A stretch of 64,000 bases of DNA from the NCBI RefSeq assembly GCF_034555375.1, contig NZ_CP140706.1, positions 2,967,001-3,031,000 on the forward strand, given 5' to 3'. The notes beneath the pieces were generated by a model, which worked only from the letters and a program-made list of their open reading frames with translations, searched no databases and was not told where the DNA came from. The translations under genes were made by a program, and so were the position numbers. Each line of letters starts with the position of its first letter. Within the stretch, counting starts at the first letter, position 1. This document shows positions 1-7,824 of this stretch, one piece after another. Source of the DNA: Pseudomonas sp. B33.4. GTDB lineage: Bacteria > Pseudomonadota > Gammaproteobacteria > Pseudomonadales > Pseudomonadaceae.

Positions 1-203
1 TACTTGTACTCGCCGCGACCGAAACCGTGGCGGGCCATGATGACCTGCGAACGAAACGGTTCGGTCTGCGGATACAGCGCACTCAAGTGATCACAGGTTT
101 CGGCTTGCAGCAGCGAACGGATGATCGCGCAGCCGTCCTGATCCAGTTGCCGCTCAAGGCTTGCCCAGTCGAGCGAATCCAGCCGGGAAGGTGACATCGA
201 CAT
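1..203 (-). CDS. 2OG-Fe(II) oxygenase family protein (N-terminal part, cut by window edge)
   Basis: The leftward reading frame starts ATG TCG ATG at 203 and runs off the window after about 67 codons. The visible start (MSMSPSRLDSLDW, then LDQDGCAIIRSLL and a MARHGFGRGEYK segment) resembles the N-terminus of Pseudomonas proline-hydroxylase-like 2-oxoglutarate/Fe(II) oxygenases. These use iron, O2 and 2-oxoglutarate to hydroxylate a substrate. The iron-binding HxD...H residues would lie outside the window, so function is inferred from the N-terminus only. Two ATGs lie two codons apart and either could start the protein. The 57-residue gene upstream on the same strand is 92 bases away. Confidence 0.6.
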   Translation of the reverse strand, partial: MSMSPSRLDSLDWASLERQLDQDGCAIIRSLLQAETCDHLSALYPQTEPFRSQVIMARHGFGRGEYK

Positions 204-295
204 ACTGACTCCTAGACTCATGGTCGAAGAACGTCAGTCTGGGCAGGGCCTTGCGGCAGAACACTCCGGCGCTTGCGGTCAAACTCCTTCGTTGC

Positions 296-469
296 TTAAA
301 GCGCTTTGCTGACGGCGATGTCGCTGATCTCGTCTTCCTGGCCATGAAGCTTGGCCAGTTCAACCTTGGCTTCTTCTTCAGTGCCGTTTACCAGCTGCGC
401 GAACTCGAAGCGGCGTTCACCGTTGAGTTTGTACTTGATGACGTATTTGGTCGTTTGGGCCACGGTCAT
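296..469 (-). CDS. Small conserved Pseudomonas protein (57 aa), unknown function
   Basis: A 57-codon frame starts at 469 (MTVAQTTKYVIKYKLNGERR...) and ends in TAA at 296. A good ribosome site, AAGGA, lies seven bases before the ATG. The product is small, soluble and acidic at its end, with a beta-rich start (TKYVIKYKLNGERRFEF) followed by an acidic helix (EEEAKVELAKLHGQEDE). No catalytic motif, signal peptide or membrane segment is visible. It lies 28 bases downstream of the DUF1883 gene on the same strand, so the two may share a transcript. Function is unknown. Confidence 0.65.
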   Translation of the reverse strand: MTVAQTTKYVIKYKLNGERRFEFAQLVNGTEEEAKVELAKLHGQEDEISDIAVSKAL

Positions 470-497
470 GCATTCCTTCCTGGTTGAACGGCGTGTC

Positions 498-800
498 TCA
501 GCTGAGTTTGGTGCTGGAGCGACGGATGATCTTGATCGAGTGAGTCAGCGTCGGCTTGCGCGTCACGCTGATCGGACGGCGGTTGACGGTGTCGATGGTG
601 ATGTTCCAGAAACCGGTGCTTGGCGCGGTGATACGGGCCGGAAAGGTGTCGAAGGCGCCGCCGTGATAGGTGTGACGGCCGCCATTCTTGAAGCTGCGGA
701 AGTTGGCGTCGTTCATCAGACGGATGTTGCACATTTGCGAGCATTGAATGACGACGATGTCGTCTTCGTTGAGGTGTTCGCGCTGGTGAATGAATTTCAT
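498..800 (-). CDS. DUF1883 domain protein
   Basis: This 100-residue protein starts MKFIHQREHLNEDDIVVIQCS and matches my recollection of the DUF1883 family, short beta-sandwich-like proteins found alone or joined to TIR domains in bacteria. The start at 800 is favoured over longer frames because GGAGG sits five bases before this ATG and the family begins with MKFIHQ. The body has the typical NxxFxSFKNGGRHTYHGG and FPARITAPSTGFWNITIDT stretches. No signal peptide or membrane helix is seen. The role is unknown; the 57-residue gene follows at 469. Confidence 0.75.
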   Translation of the reverse strand: MKFIHQREHLNEDDIVVIQCSQMCNIRLMNDANFRSFKNGGRHTYHGGAFDTFPARITAPSTGFWNITIDTVNRRPISVTRKPTLTHSIKIIRRSSTKLS

Positions 801-1011
801 GGGCGCCTCCAGAAGGGCTTTTTCTACAAAATCAAAACGATAGCTTGTCGATTGGGCGCAGTTTATCAGCCCGCACGGGTTATTATCTGGCCGTCGGGCG
901 TTGGTTTGACAATTTTGAACAGATATTCGCAATCGGATGCGGGTTAAATGCAGAAGACACCGGAGAAAAACGGCATTTGTGCTGTCGGACGGTCTTTAAC
1001 GGAGGTTTTGT

Positions 1012-1368
1012 ATGAAGTGGGGTGTGGTGTGTCTGCCGTTGGTTCTGGCTGTGAGTGGTTGCGCGAGTGTTTCCGAAATCAATGAAACGCTGCCGACCAT
1101 GAGCGTAATCTCCGGCAAGAAACCCCATGAATATGCCCAATGTCTGGCCGAAAAGCTGGCAGACAGCCGTGGCGCGCTGCAAATGCAGCCGCACAAGGAT
1201 GGGGTTCGGGTGATCGTGCCAGGGAAACTTTCCACCGGCGCGGCGGCAGTGTTTGATATCGAAGATCGCTCGGGTGGCAGCAGCATCAAGCTGCATGAGC
1301 GCATGTCGAATGTGCCGGTTCGTCCGCGTGATGTGCAACGCGCCGCCAATGCGTGTATTTCCGGCTGA
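1012..1368 (+). CDS. Small lipoprotein (118 aa), unknown function
   Basis: The N-terminus MKWGVVCLPLVLAVSGC is a lipoprotein signal peptide with lipobox AVSGC, so the mature protein should be lipid-anchored at Cys17. The frame starts at 1012, with GGAGG eight bases upstream. The mature part contains KPHEYAQCLAEKLADSRG and a late RPRDVQRAANACISG segment, with two further cysteines that may pair. It stands alone between oppositely oriented small genes and is followed by a hairpin terminator at 1391. No enzyme motif is visible; an envelope structural or stress role would be a guess. Confidence 0.75.
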   Translation: MKWGVVCLPLVLAVSGCASVSEINETLPTMSVISGKKPHEYAQCLAEKLADSRGALQMQPHKDGVRVIVPGKLSTGAAAVFDIEDRSGGSSIKLHERMSNVPVRPRDVQRAANACISG

Positions 1369-1390
1369 TAGACTGATCGTCATCAGCACC

Positions 1391-1424
1391 AATGCCGTCG
1401 CAGCGATGCTGTGACGGCATTTTT
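1391..1424 (+). terminator. Intrinsic terminator after the small lipoprotein gene
   Basis: A 9-bp perfect stem AATGCCGTC / GACGGCATT (1391-1399 with 1413-1421) is followed by TTTATTT. It lies 23 bases after the lipoprotein stop and just before the next start at 1440. Confidence 0.75.
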
Positions 1425-1439
1425 ATTTCTGGAGTCGCG

Positions 1440-1670
1440 ATGAAGCGAGAGCAAGTACGGGAGCGCCATGCAGAGGGCCTTATCTCTGCCACCCATGTCA
1501 TCCAGAACCCGGCGAATCCGGGGGAGTGGATCGTGTTTTTCAAGAAGAGCGCCGGACGCAGTTATTTCCTGGTGGACGATAACGATGAAGTCGAGTCGTT
1601 CGGTCGCCTCGACGATCTGATCGAAGTCGTGCGCGGACTCGGTATCAAATTCGCCGAAATTCACATGTAA
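1440..1670 (+). CDS. Small conserved protein (76 aa), ParC-partition-associated-like
   Basis: The frame starts at ATG 1440, preceded by TGGAG; longer upstream extensions would run through the terminator hairpin. The 76-residue product (MKREQVRERHAEGLISATHV...) contains a beta-hairpin-like GEWIVFFKKSAGRSYFLVDDNDE stretch and an end helix LDDLIEVVRGLGIKFAEIHM. Similar small Pseudomonas proteins are sometimes named plasmid-partition ParC-like, but nothing here proves a DNA-partition role. It is cytosolic by appearance. A KfrA-like gene lies 3.4 kb away; KfrA is another plasmid-maintenance family, but this is not an operon link. Confidence 0.65.
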   Translation: MKREQVRERHAEGLISATHVIQNPANPGEWIVFFKKSAGRSYFLVDDNDEVESFGRLDDLIEVVRGLGIKFAEIHM

Positions 1671-1673
1671 GGT

Positions 1674-1967
1674 TTACTTGCAGACGACGACTACGCTGCG
1701 ATTCTTGTAGTTGCCGACATCGACGCCAAGGGTTTTGTCGCTTTCTTTGGGCTGAGGCGTGCCGTCTGTGCCAACGATGCGATAACCGGTGCCTGCGCAG
1801 GACGCATCAGCTTTTTCATAGCAGCTCGCCCAGGAGTTGGCTTCGCCGGAGCAATCGATGGCCAGGCCCTGTTCGCCGTTTTTCAGGTAAGTAGGCTGAG
1901 ACGTGGCACAGCCGGCCAGTGCCAATACCGCAATCAGTGGCAGCAATTTTTTCATGGTCATGTTCAT
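1674..1967 (-). CDS. Small cysteine-rich lipoprotein
   Basis: The protein has a lipoprotein signal, MKKLLPLIAVLALAGC, with lipobox LAGC. Three in-frame ATGs (1967, 1961 and 1955) precede or begin it; the third (MKKLL...) is the more usual signal-peptide start. The mature domain of about 75 residues carries four further cysteines (IDCSGEANSWASCYEKADASC and a terminal VVVVCK), suggesting two disulfides in the periplasm. The GTGYRIVGTDG core resembles small Pseudomonas envelope lipoproteins of unknown function. It is convergent with the 76-residue gene, with only three bases between their stops. Confidence 0.7.
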   Translation of the reverse strand: MNMTMKKLLPLIAVLALAGCATSQPTYLKNGEQGLAIDCSGEANSWASCYEKADASCAGTGYRIVGTDGTPQPKESDKTLGVDVGNYKNRSVVVVCK

Positions 1968-2052
1968 GGTCTTCAGCGAGGGGGACTAGACGCTGTGACA
2001 GCGCCGATGGGAAAAGGTTATAGCGTTTGGCCACTTGTTTGTAAGTGGGCAC

Positions 2053-2079
2053 AAAAAAGCCCTGCTCAAGGGCAGGGCT
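2053..2079 (-). terminator. Leftward intrinsic terminator
   Basis: Read leftward, an 8-bp stem AGCCCTGC / GCAGGGCT (2072-2079 with 2059-2066) is followed by six T residues. It ends transcription of the 61-residue gene at 2098-2283. Confidence 0.8.
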
Positions 2080-2097
2080 CGGGCGTATCGCAGCTGA

Positions 2098-2283
2098 TCA
2101 GTCTTGATCTTTGCCACGGCGTTTCGCCGATGCCGGCGTGTCCGTGAACACGGAAGCTACATCGGTCGCCATTTGTTCGCTGTCGAAAGGCCCGGCGATG
2201 TGTTCGCCATTGGTGGTGGTCAGCGTCCACTTGCCGTCTTTCTTGTCGATCACATACCCATTGATGATTTTTACCGCGGCCAT
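2098..2283 (-). CDS. Small conserved Pseudomonas protein (61 aa)
   Basis: The 61-codon frame MAAVKIINGYVIDKKDGKWT... lies between a leftward terminator and the divergent galU promoter region. The sequence looks like a short beta-sheet domain (KWTLTTTNGEHIAGPF) followed by a helix (DSEQMATDVASVFTD) and a charged lysine-rich tail. No export signal or metal site is visible. The function is unknown; the clean terminator and the open frame support a real gene. Confidence 0.65.
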   Translation of the reverse strand: MAAVKIINGYVIDKKDGKWTLTTTNGEHIAGPFDSEQMATDVASVFTDTPASAKRRGKDQD

Positions 2284-2541
2284 CTATCTGTCTCGTTCGC
2301 TGGTTCAAAGGCGCCATGATACCGGCAAATGCTCGCATTGGGGGATGATCAGCGTATGGTGATCCGGTTTGTCGACCGCTTTGAGCTACGCTGATCTGGT
2401 TGCGCCAGGATGTCGATGGAACTATCGGCGAGAATATTTCTCTATGTTGGCATCGGTTAGCCAGTGCGGGGCATTGTAAGGTGCACGCCGCCTGATTAGA
2501 CTGCGCCGAAACTCGTACACACAGCCCTTTCAAGGACTTAT

Positions 2542-3381
2542 ATGATCAAGAAATGCTTGTTCCCAGCAGCCGGTTACGGTACTCGCTTCCTGCCAGCGAC
2601 TAAAGCCATGCCTAAAGAAATGCTGCCGGTGGTAAACAAGCCACTGATCCAGTACGGCGTTGAAGAAGCTCTGGATGCTGGCCTGACGGAAATCTCCATC
2701 GTCACCGGTCGTGGCAAGCGTGCTCTGGAAGACCACTTCGACATCAGCTACGAGCTGGAAAACCAGATCAAAGGCACCGACAAAGAGAAATACCTGGTCG
2801 GCATCCGCAAACTGCTCGACGAGTGCTCGTTCTCTTACACCCGTCAGACCGAAATGAAAGGTCTGGGCCACGCGATCCTGACCGGTCGCCCGCTGATCGG
2901 TGACGAACCGTTCGCCGTGGTGCTGGCGGACGACCTGTGCGTCAACCTCGAAGGCGACGGCGTACTGACCCAGATGGTCAAACTGTACAAGCAGTTCCGC
3001 TGCTCGATCATCGCTATTCAGGAAGTCGATCCGCAGGAAACCAGCAAGTACGGCGTGATCGCCGGCGAGATGATCCGCGACGACATCTACCGCGTGCACA
3101 GCATGGTCGAGAAGCCAAAGCCGGAAGACGCGCCGTCGAACCTGGCGATCATCGGTCGTTATATTCTGACCCCGGACATCTTCGACCTGATCGAACAAAC
3201 CGAGCCAGGCAAGGGCGGCGAAATCCAGATCACCGACGCCCTCATGAAACAAGCCCAGAACGGCTGCGTCATGGCCTACAAGTTCAAAGGCAAGCGTTTC
3301 GACTGCGGTGGCGCTGAAGGCTACATCGAAGCGACCAACTTCTGCTTCGAGAACTTCTACAAGACTGGCAAGGCTTACTAA
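2542..3381 (+). CDS. galU: UTP-glucose-1-phosphate uridylyltransferase
   Basis: GalU makes UDP-glucose from glucose-1-phosphate and UTP for lipopolysaccharide core, exopolysaccharide and trehalose pathways in the cytosol. The 279-residue length is that of Pseudomonas GalU. The N-terminal nucleotide-binding loop AAGYGTRFLPATKAMPKE (about residues 8-25), the MVEKPKPEDAPSNLAIIGRY stretch and the late KGKRFDCGGAEGYIEA motif are diagnostic. AAGGA lies seven bases before the ATG. It is a single gene with its own terminator at 3404. Nothing is missing or unusual. Confidence 0.97.
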   Translation: MIKKCLFPAAGYGTRFLPATKAMPKEMLPVVNKPLIQYGVEEALDAGLTEISIVTGRGKRALEDHFDISYELENQIKGTDKEKYLVGIRKLLDECSFSYTRQTEMKGLGHAILTGRPLIGDEPFAVVLADDLCVNLEGDGVLTQMVKLYKQFRCSIIAIQEVDPQETSKYGVIAGEMIRDDIYRVHSMVEKPKPEDAPSNLAIIGRYILTPDIFDLIEQTEPGKGGEIQITDALMKQAQNGCVMAYKFKGKRFDCGGAEGYIEATNFCFENFYKTGKAY

Positions 3382-3403
3382 GAGCGCTTGATTGGTTTGT
3401 AAG

Positions 3404-3427
3404 AAAAACCCGCTTCGGCGGGTTTTT
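3404..3427 (+). terminator. galU terminator
   Basis: A short GC stem CCCGC/GCGGG flanked by A- and T-runs (AAAAACCCGC TTCG GCGGGTTTTTT) lies 22 bases after the galU stop. Its symmetric A/T tracts could work in both directions. Confidence 0.85.
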
Positions 3428-3510
3428 TCATTTTACGCCCCCCATATGATTGGCAGCGCTTGCCCAATGGGTGGCTGCAGGTATGCTGATCCCCTGCCGA
3501 GGAGATAGAA

Positions 3511-4869
3511 ATGGCCTACGATTTTGACCTTTATGTGATTGGTGCCGGTTCCGGCGGTGTGCGCGCTGCGCGTTTTGCGGCCGGTTTCGGTGCGAAAGTG
3601 GCGGTGGCGGAGAGCCGTTATCTGGGCGGGACCTGCGTCAATGTCGGCTGCGTGCCGAAAAAACTGCTGGTGTACGGCGCGCATTTCGCCGAAGACTTCG
3701 AGCAGGCGTCCGGTTTTGGCTGGAGCCTGGGTGAGGCAAATTTCGACTGGGCGACCCTGATCGCCAACAAGGATCGCGAGATCAATCGCCTCAACGGCAT
3801 TTATCGCAATCTGCTGGTCAACAGCGGCGTGACCTTGCATGAAGCGCACGCGAAGATCGTTGGCCCGCATGAAGTCGAAGTGAATGGCGAGCGTTTTACA
3901 GCGAAGAACATTCTGATCGCTACCGGTGGCTGGCCGCAGATTCCGGAAATTCCGGGGCGCGAGCACGCGATCGGTTCCAATGAAGCGTTCTTCCTGAAAG
4001 AGCTGCCAAAGCGTGTGCTGGTGGTTGGCGGCGGTTACATCGCGGTCGAATTCGCCGGAATTTTCCACGGCCTCGGTGCGAACACCACGCTGCTGTATCG
4101 CGGCGATCTGTTCCTGCGCGGTTTTGACGGTTCGGTGCGCAAGCATTTGCAGGAAGAGCTGACCAAGCGTGGTCTGGATCTGCAATTCAACGCCGACATC
4201 GCGCGTATCGACAAGCAGGCTGACGGCAGCTTGAAAGCTACCCTCAAGGATGGCCGTGTGCTGGAAGCGGATTGCGTGTTCTACGCCACGGGCCGGCGTC
4301 CGATGCTCGATAATCTGGGCCTGGAAAACACCGATGTGCAGCTCACCGACAAGGGTTTCATTAAAGTCGACGAGCAATATCAGACCAGCGAGCCTTCAAT
4401 TCTGGCGCTGGGCGATGTTATCGGCCGGGTGCAACTGACGCCGGTGGCGCTGGCCGAAGGCATGGCAGTGGCGCGGCGTTTGTTCAAGCCTGAGCAATAC
4501 CGTCCGGTGGATTACAAGATGATCCCGACGGCGGTATTCAGTTTGCCGAACATCGGCACGGTCGGTTTGACCGAAGAGGAAGCGCGCGAGGCCGGCCACG
4601 ATGTGGTGATCTTCGAAAGCCGTTTCCGCCCGATGAAGCTGACCCTGACCGAGTGCCAGGAAAAGACCCTGATGAAGCTGGTGGTCGACGCCAAGACCGA
4701 CAAAGTCCTCGGCTGCCACATGGTCGGTCCGGACGCTGGCGAGATCGTTCAGGGTCTGGCGATTGCGTTGAAGGCTGGCGCAACCAAGCGTGACTTCGAC
4801 GACACGATCGGGGTGCACCCGACGGCCGCCGAAGAATTCGTCACCATGCGTACGCCGGTCGGCGCTTAA
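3511..4869 (+). CDS. gor: Glutathione-disulfide reductase
   Basis: This 452-residue flavoenzyme reduces glutathione disulfide with NADPH in the cytosol and supports peroxide defence and the nearby glyoxalase. An FAD-binding GAGSGG lies at residues 11-16. The redox pair is Cys42/Cys47 in [13 protein letters not shown]. The NADPH site is [11 protein letters not shown] followed by arginines expected to bind the 2'-phosphate, and the C-terminal [10 protein letters not shown] carries the catalytic histidine-glutamate pair. GAGG precedes the ATG. Its stop overlaps the stop of the convergent kfrA-like gene by 4 bases. Confidence 0.96.
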   Translation: MAYDFDLYVIGAGSGGVRAARFAAGFGAKVAVAESRYLGGTCVNVGCVPKKLLVYGAHFAEDFEQASGFGWSLGEANFDWATLIANKDREINRLNGIYRNLLVNSGVTLHEAHAKIVGPHEVEVNGERFTAKNILIATGGWPQIPEIPGREHAIGSNEAFFLKELPKRVLVVGGGYIAVEFAGIFHGLGANTTLLYRGDLFLRGFDGSVRKHLQEELTKRGLDLQFNADIARIDKQADGSLKATLKDGRVLEADCVFYATGRRPMLDNLGLENTDVQLTDKGFIKVDEQYQTSEPSILALGDVIGRVQLTPVALAEGMAVARRLFKPEQYRPVDYKMIPTAVFSLPNIGTVGLTEEEAREAGHDVVIFESRFRPMKLTLTECQEKTLMKLVVDAKTDKVLGCHMVGPDAGEIVQGLAIALKAGATKRDFDDTIGVHPTAAEEFVTMRTPVGA

Positions 4870-5882
4870 GCGTCCTTCGGTTTGGCCGAGTCTGGCGCTG
4901 CCGCAACGGTAGTCGCCAGACGCTGGCTTTCTTCCAGGCTTGCTTGAGCCTTGTTCAATTCTTTTTCCAGTGACTGGTTGAGTAGCGTCTGCTCCTCAAT
5001 GCTCTGTTTGAGTGTCTGGCTTTCCAGTGTGGCAACGCGCAAACGTTCCTGGAGGAGGGTGCGCTCACTGTCGACGCGGGTCGCTTGTTCGAGCAGTTGA
5101 TCCTGACGCTGATTGCTTTGTTTGAGTTGATCCTGCATCAGGCTCAGTTCGCGTTGGGTGCCACGGTTCTCGGTAAGCAGGCGCTCGTTGTCGCGGTGCA
5201 GTTGCGTAATCTCGTCCTGACGAACCAGTGCGCTTTGCTGCGCCTGACGCAATTCCGCCTGAATCTGCTGCACTTGTGCTTCGTGACGGCTCTGTTCCTG
5301 CTCGCGCTGCTCTTTGCTGGCGTTGCGGTAGTGCTCCAGTGCGTCACGGGCGTGCAGGTGTTTTTCTTCCAGTGAGCGGATCTGCTCGTCTTTGTCCTGC
5401 AAGCGCAATTCAAAGTCGGCCAATGCCTGATTCAGGCCGGCGTTACGCGTTTGTTCGGTCTGCAGCATTGAACGGGTGTTGTTCAGGGCTTCGGACTCGC
5501 GCTCCAGCGCTGCGCCTTGAATGTCGTGCTCCTGTTCGAGCTTTTCCAGTGCCTGGCGCGTTTGTTTCAGCTCCGACTCCAGTGCTTCGCGCTGCTCTTC
5601 AAACTGCTCGCGGGCCTGCTCGATGGGCTCTTGCGCCTGCTCTTTGAGGCGTTGCGCGAGGCGCGAGACAAGGGCGGACAACTCATCATCGATCGGCTCT
5701 GCCGAAGCCTCAATCGGCTGCGCGCCGTCATCCAGTTCTTTCAGGTAACGATGGATCGTGGTTTTCGAGCCGGTGTTGCCCATTTCAATGCGTACAGCAT
5801 CGATGCTCGGGTGTTCGCCACGAGCGAGGATCGCGGTGCGCGCGATCTGCACCAGGGCTTTGGTAATGCCGCCACGGGCCAT
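4866..5882 (-). CDS. KfrA-like DNA-binding coiled-coil protein
   Basis: The first 60 residues ([22 protein letters not shown]...) match the KfrA N-terminal DNA-binding domain, which in plasmid KfrA binds operator repeats and represses its own gene. Residues from about 85 to 320 are one long coiled coil rich in Q, E, L and R ([20 protein letters not shown] and similar), as in KfrA and KfrA-like nucleoid-organising proteins. It lies back to back with a tyrosine recombinase gene, and the 178 bases between them contain inverted repeats (5906-5939) that could be its operator. A chromosomal copy beside gor suggests domestication rather than plasmid maintenance. Confidence 0.85.
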   Translation of the reverse strand: MARGGITKALVQIARTAILARGEHPSIDAVRIEMGNTGSKTTIHRYLKELDDGAQPIEASAEPIDDELSALVSRLAQRLKEQAQEPIEQAREQFEEQREALESELKQTRQALEKLEQEHDIQGAALERESEALNNTRSMLQTEQTRNAGLNQALADFELRLQDKDEQIRSLEEKHLHARDALEHYRNASKEQREQEQSRHEAQVQQIQAELRQAQQSALVRQDEITQLHRDNERLLTENRGTQRELSLMQDQLKQSNQRQDQLLEQATRVDSERTLLQERLRVATLESQTLKQSIEEQTLLNQSLEKELNKAQASLEESQRLATTVAAAPDSAKPKDA

Positions 5883-5900
5883 GTGAACTCCTACGGTTAC

Positions 5901-5939
5901 GTACTGTGGTACATGCCACTAAAGTACGTAGTGTACCAC
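5901..5939. promoter_or_regulatory. Inverted-repeat cluster between kfrA-like and recombinase genes
   Basis: GTGGTACA at 5906-5913 is exactly inverted as TGTACCAC at 5932-5939. Related TACGTA/GTAC motifs lie between and just before them (5898-5904, 5923-5930). The repeats sit 19-57 bases before the kfrA-like start, where an autorepressor would bind. KfrA is known to bind repeats next to its own promoter; assigning this cluster to KfrA is inference. Confidence 0.5.
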
Positions 5940-6060
5940 CTCAAAAATAAAGATAAATCTTTGATAATAAAGACACGGGATATACTGGTATTACCCAGTG
6001 TCAGACGGCAAAATGCTCATCCCCATCCTTGTATCAGTACACCAGCGAGAAAACAGCCCA

Positions 6061-6999
6061 ATGAGCGATCTGGATCGCTATCTGCAAGCCGCCACCCGCG
6101 ATAACACCCGCCGCAGCTATCGCGCGGCCATCGAGCATTTCGAAGTGAAGTGGGGCGGGTTCTTGCCGGCCACAGCCGATAGCGTCGCGCGGTATCTGGT
6201 GGCGCACGCCGAAGAGCTGTCGATCAATACGTTGAAGCTGCGTCTGTCGGCGCTGGCGCAATGGCACAACAGCCAAGGGTTTGCCGATCCGACCAAGGCG
6301 CCGGTGGTGCGCAAAGTCTTCAAAGGCATACGTGCGTTGCACCCGGCGCAGGAGAAACAGGCCGAGCCGTTGCAATTACAGGATCTGCAGCGCGTCATCG
6401 ATTGGCTTGAGCATGAAGTACAAACCGCGAGAGAACAGCAGGACCGCCCGTTACTCCTCAAGGCTTACCGTGATCGCGCATTGATTCTGCTGGGGTTCTG
6501 GCGCGGCTTTCGCAGCGATGAATTGTGTCGTTTGCAGATCGAACACGTGCAGGCACACGCAGGCAAAGGCATCACCTTGTATTTGCCGCGCAGCAAGGGC
6601 GATCGGGAAAACCTCGGGCAGACCTATCAAGCCCCGGCGCTGCTCAAGCTCTGTCCGGTGCAGGCCTATATCGACTGGATCACCGAAGCGGCGCTGGTGC
6701 GTGGCCCGGTTTTCCGCAGCATCGACCGCTGGGGCAATCTGAACGAGGAGGGGCTGCACGCCAACAGCATCATCCCGCTGCTGCGCCAGGCTTTGCAGCG
6801 CGCCGGCATTGCTGCCGAAAACTACACCAGCCATTCCCTGCGTCGAGGCTTCGCAACCTGGGCCCATCAAAGCGGCTGGGATCTGAAATCCCTGATGAGT
6901 TACGTCGGCTGGAAGGATATGAAGTCCGCAATGCGCTATGTTGAAGCCAGCCCATTCCAGGGGATGGCTCGGATTACGGATAACCCGGCTTCGTCGTAG
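6061..6999 (+). CDS. Tyrosine recombinase / site-specific integrase
   Basis: This protein of about 312 residues has a SAM-like N-terminal core-binding domain (LDRYLQAATRDNTRRSYRAAI) and a C-terminal catalytic domain. Visible active-site residues are Arg in FWRGFRSDELCRL, Lys in LPRSKGDRENLG, HSLRRGFATWAH with the His-x-x-Arg pair, Trp in YVGWKDMKSAMRY (replacing the second His, as in many integrases), and the final Tyr in MRYVEAS. A GTG at 5998 could add 21 residues; ATG 6061 (MSDLDRYL) fits the family start better. No phage or island genes or att repeats are nearby, so it may be a stable chromosomal recombinase paired with the divergent KfrA-like protein. Confidence 0.85.
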   Translation: MSDLDRYLQAATRDNTRRSYRAAIEHFEVKWGGFLPATADSVARYLVAHAEELSINTLKLRLSALAQWHNSQGFADPTKAPVVRKVFKGIRALHPAQEKQAEPLQLQDLQRVIDWLEHEVQTAREQQDRPLLLKAYRDRALILLGFWRGFRSDELCRLQIEHVQAHAGKGITLYLPRSKGDRENLGQTYQAPALLKLCPVQAYIDWITEAALVRGPVFRSIDRWGNLNEEGLHANSIIPLLRQALQRAGIAAENYTSHSLRRGFATWAHQSGWDLKSLMSYVGWKDMKSAMRYVEASPFQGMARITDNPASS

Positions 7000-7136
7000 A
7001 TATCGTTTTCTTCTATTAATACAGTCGGCTAATAGCGAAAACAAATCAGCAGCATCAGGTTTGCCAATGAGCCATCCGTCGAGTGAGTGGGTAGGATTCA
7101 CCCATCGAATTCACAACCACTGACGGAGAGTCATCA

Positions 7137-7700
7137 ATGCCTATCATCAACAGCCAAGTAAAACCGTTCAAAGCTACCGCGTTCAAAAACGGCGACTTCG
7201 TTCAAGTCTCGGACGCTGACCTGAAAGGCAAGTGGTCGGTCGTGTTCTTCTACCCAGCCGACTTCACCTTCGTTTGCCCAACCGAGCTGGAAGACCTGGC
7301 TGACAACTACGCTGCCTTCCAGAAACTCGGCGTAGAGATCTACAGCGTTTCCACCGACACACACTTTGCCCACGCTGCCTGGCACAACACTTCGCCAGCC
7401 ATCGGCAAAATCGAATACACCATGATCGGCGACCCGACCCACGCCATCTCCCGCAACTTCGACGTGCTGATCGAAGAAGTTGGCCTGGCTGACCGTGGCA
7501 CCTTCGTGATCAACCCTGAAGGCCAGATCAAAATCGTTGAACTGAACGATGGCGGCGTTGGCCGTGACGCTTCCGAGCTGCTGCGCAAGATCAAGGCTGC
7601 TCAGTACGTTGCTGCTCACCCAGGCGAAGTTTGCCCAGCCAAGTGGAAAGAAGGCGAGGCCACTCTGGCGCCGTCCCTGGACCTGGTCGGCAAGATCTAA
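7137..7700 (+). CDS. ahpC: Alkyl hydroperoxide reductase subunit C (2-Cys peroxiredoxin)
   Basis: AhpC reduces H2O2, organic peroxides and peroxynitrite in the cytosol. The 187-residue protein has the peroxidatic Cys47 in DFTFVCPTE and the resolving Cys166 in [10 protein letters not shown], the normal AhpC arrangement. The start has a strong site (GGAGAG) before [11 protein letters not shown]. ahpF follows after 124 bases with a terminator-like hairpin between, so AhpC can be made in excess of AhpF. OxyR control is usual for this pair, but I could not identify a convincing full OxyR site upstream. Confidence 0.97.
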   Translation: MPIINSQVKPFKATAFKNGDFVQVSDADLKGKWSVVFFYPADFTFVCPTELEDLADNYAAFQKLGVEIYSVSTDTHFAHAAWHNTSPAIGKIEYTMIGDPTHAISRNFDVLIEEVGLADRGTFVINPEGQIKIVELNDGGVGRDASELLRKIKAAQYVAAHPGEVCPAKWKEGEATLAPSLDLVGKI

Positions 7701-7768
7701 GTCTGTGACACGCAACTCAGGGCGGTACGCCGCACCTTCTTAAGTACGCTGCACCGCCCAATAAAAAT

Positions 7769-7799
7769 GCCCGGGCGAGATTCGCTCGGGCTTTTTTTT
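7769..7799 (+). terminator. Terminator/attenuator between ahpC and ahpF
   Basis: A 10-bp stem GCCCGGGCGA / TCGCTCGGGC (7769-7778 with 7782-7791, one mismatch) is followed by eight T residues. It lies 68 bases after ahpC and 25 before the ahpF start. Just upstream, GGGCGGT (7721) pairs with ACCGCCC (7753) in another hairpin without a T-run. Partial read-through would give less ahpF than ahpC transcript. Confidence 0.8.
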
Positions 7800-7824
7800 G
7801 CCTCAAATAAAGGAAATCGCCCGT

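Noticed and set aside
7004..7036. Possible OxyR site before ahpC (CTATTA...TAATAG)
   Set aside because: The half-sites are present but 11 bases apart instead of the tetrad ATAG-N7-CTAT spacing, and the outer half-sites are missing.
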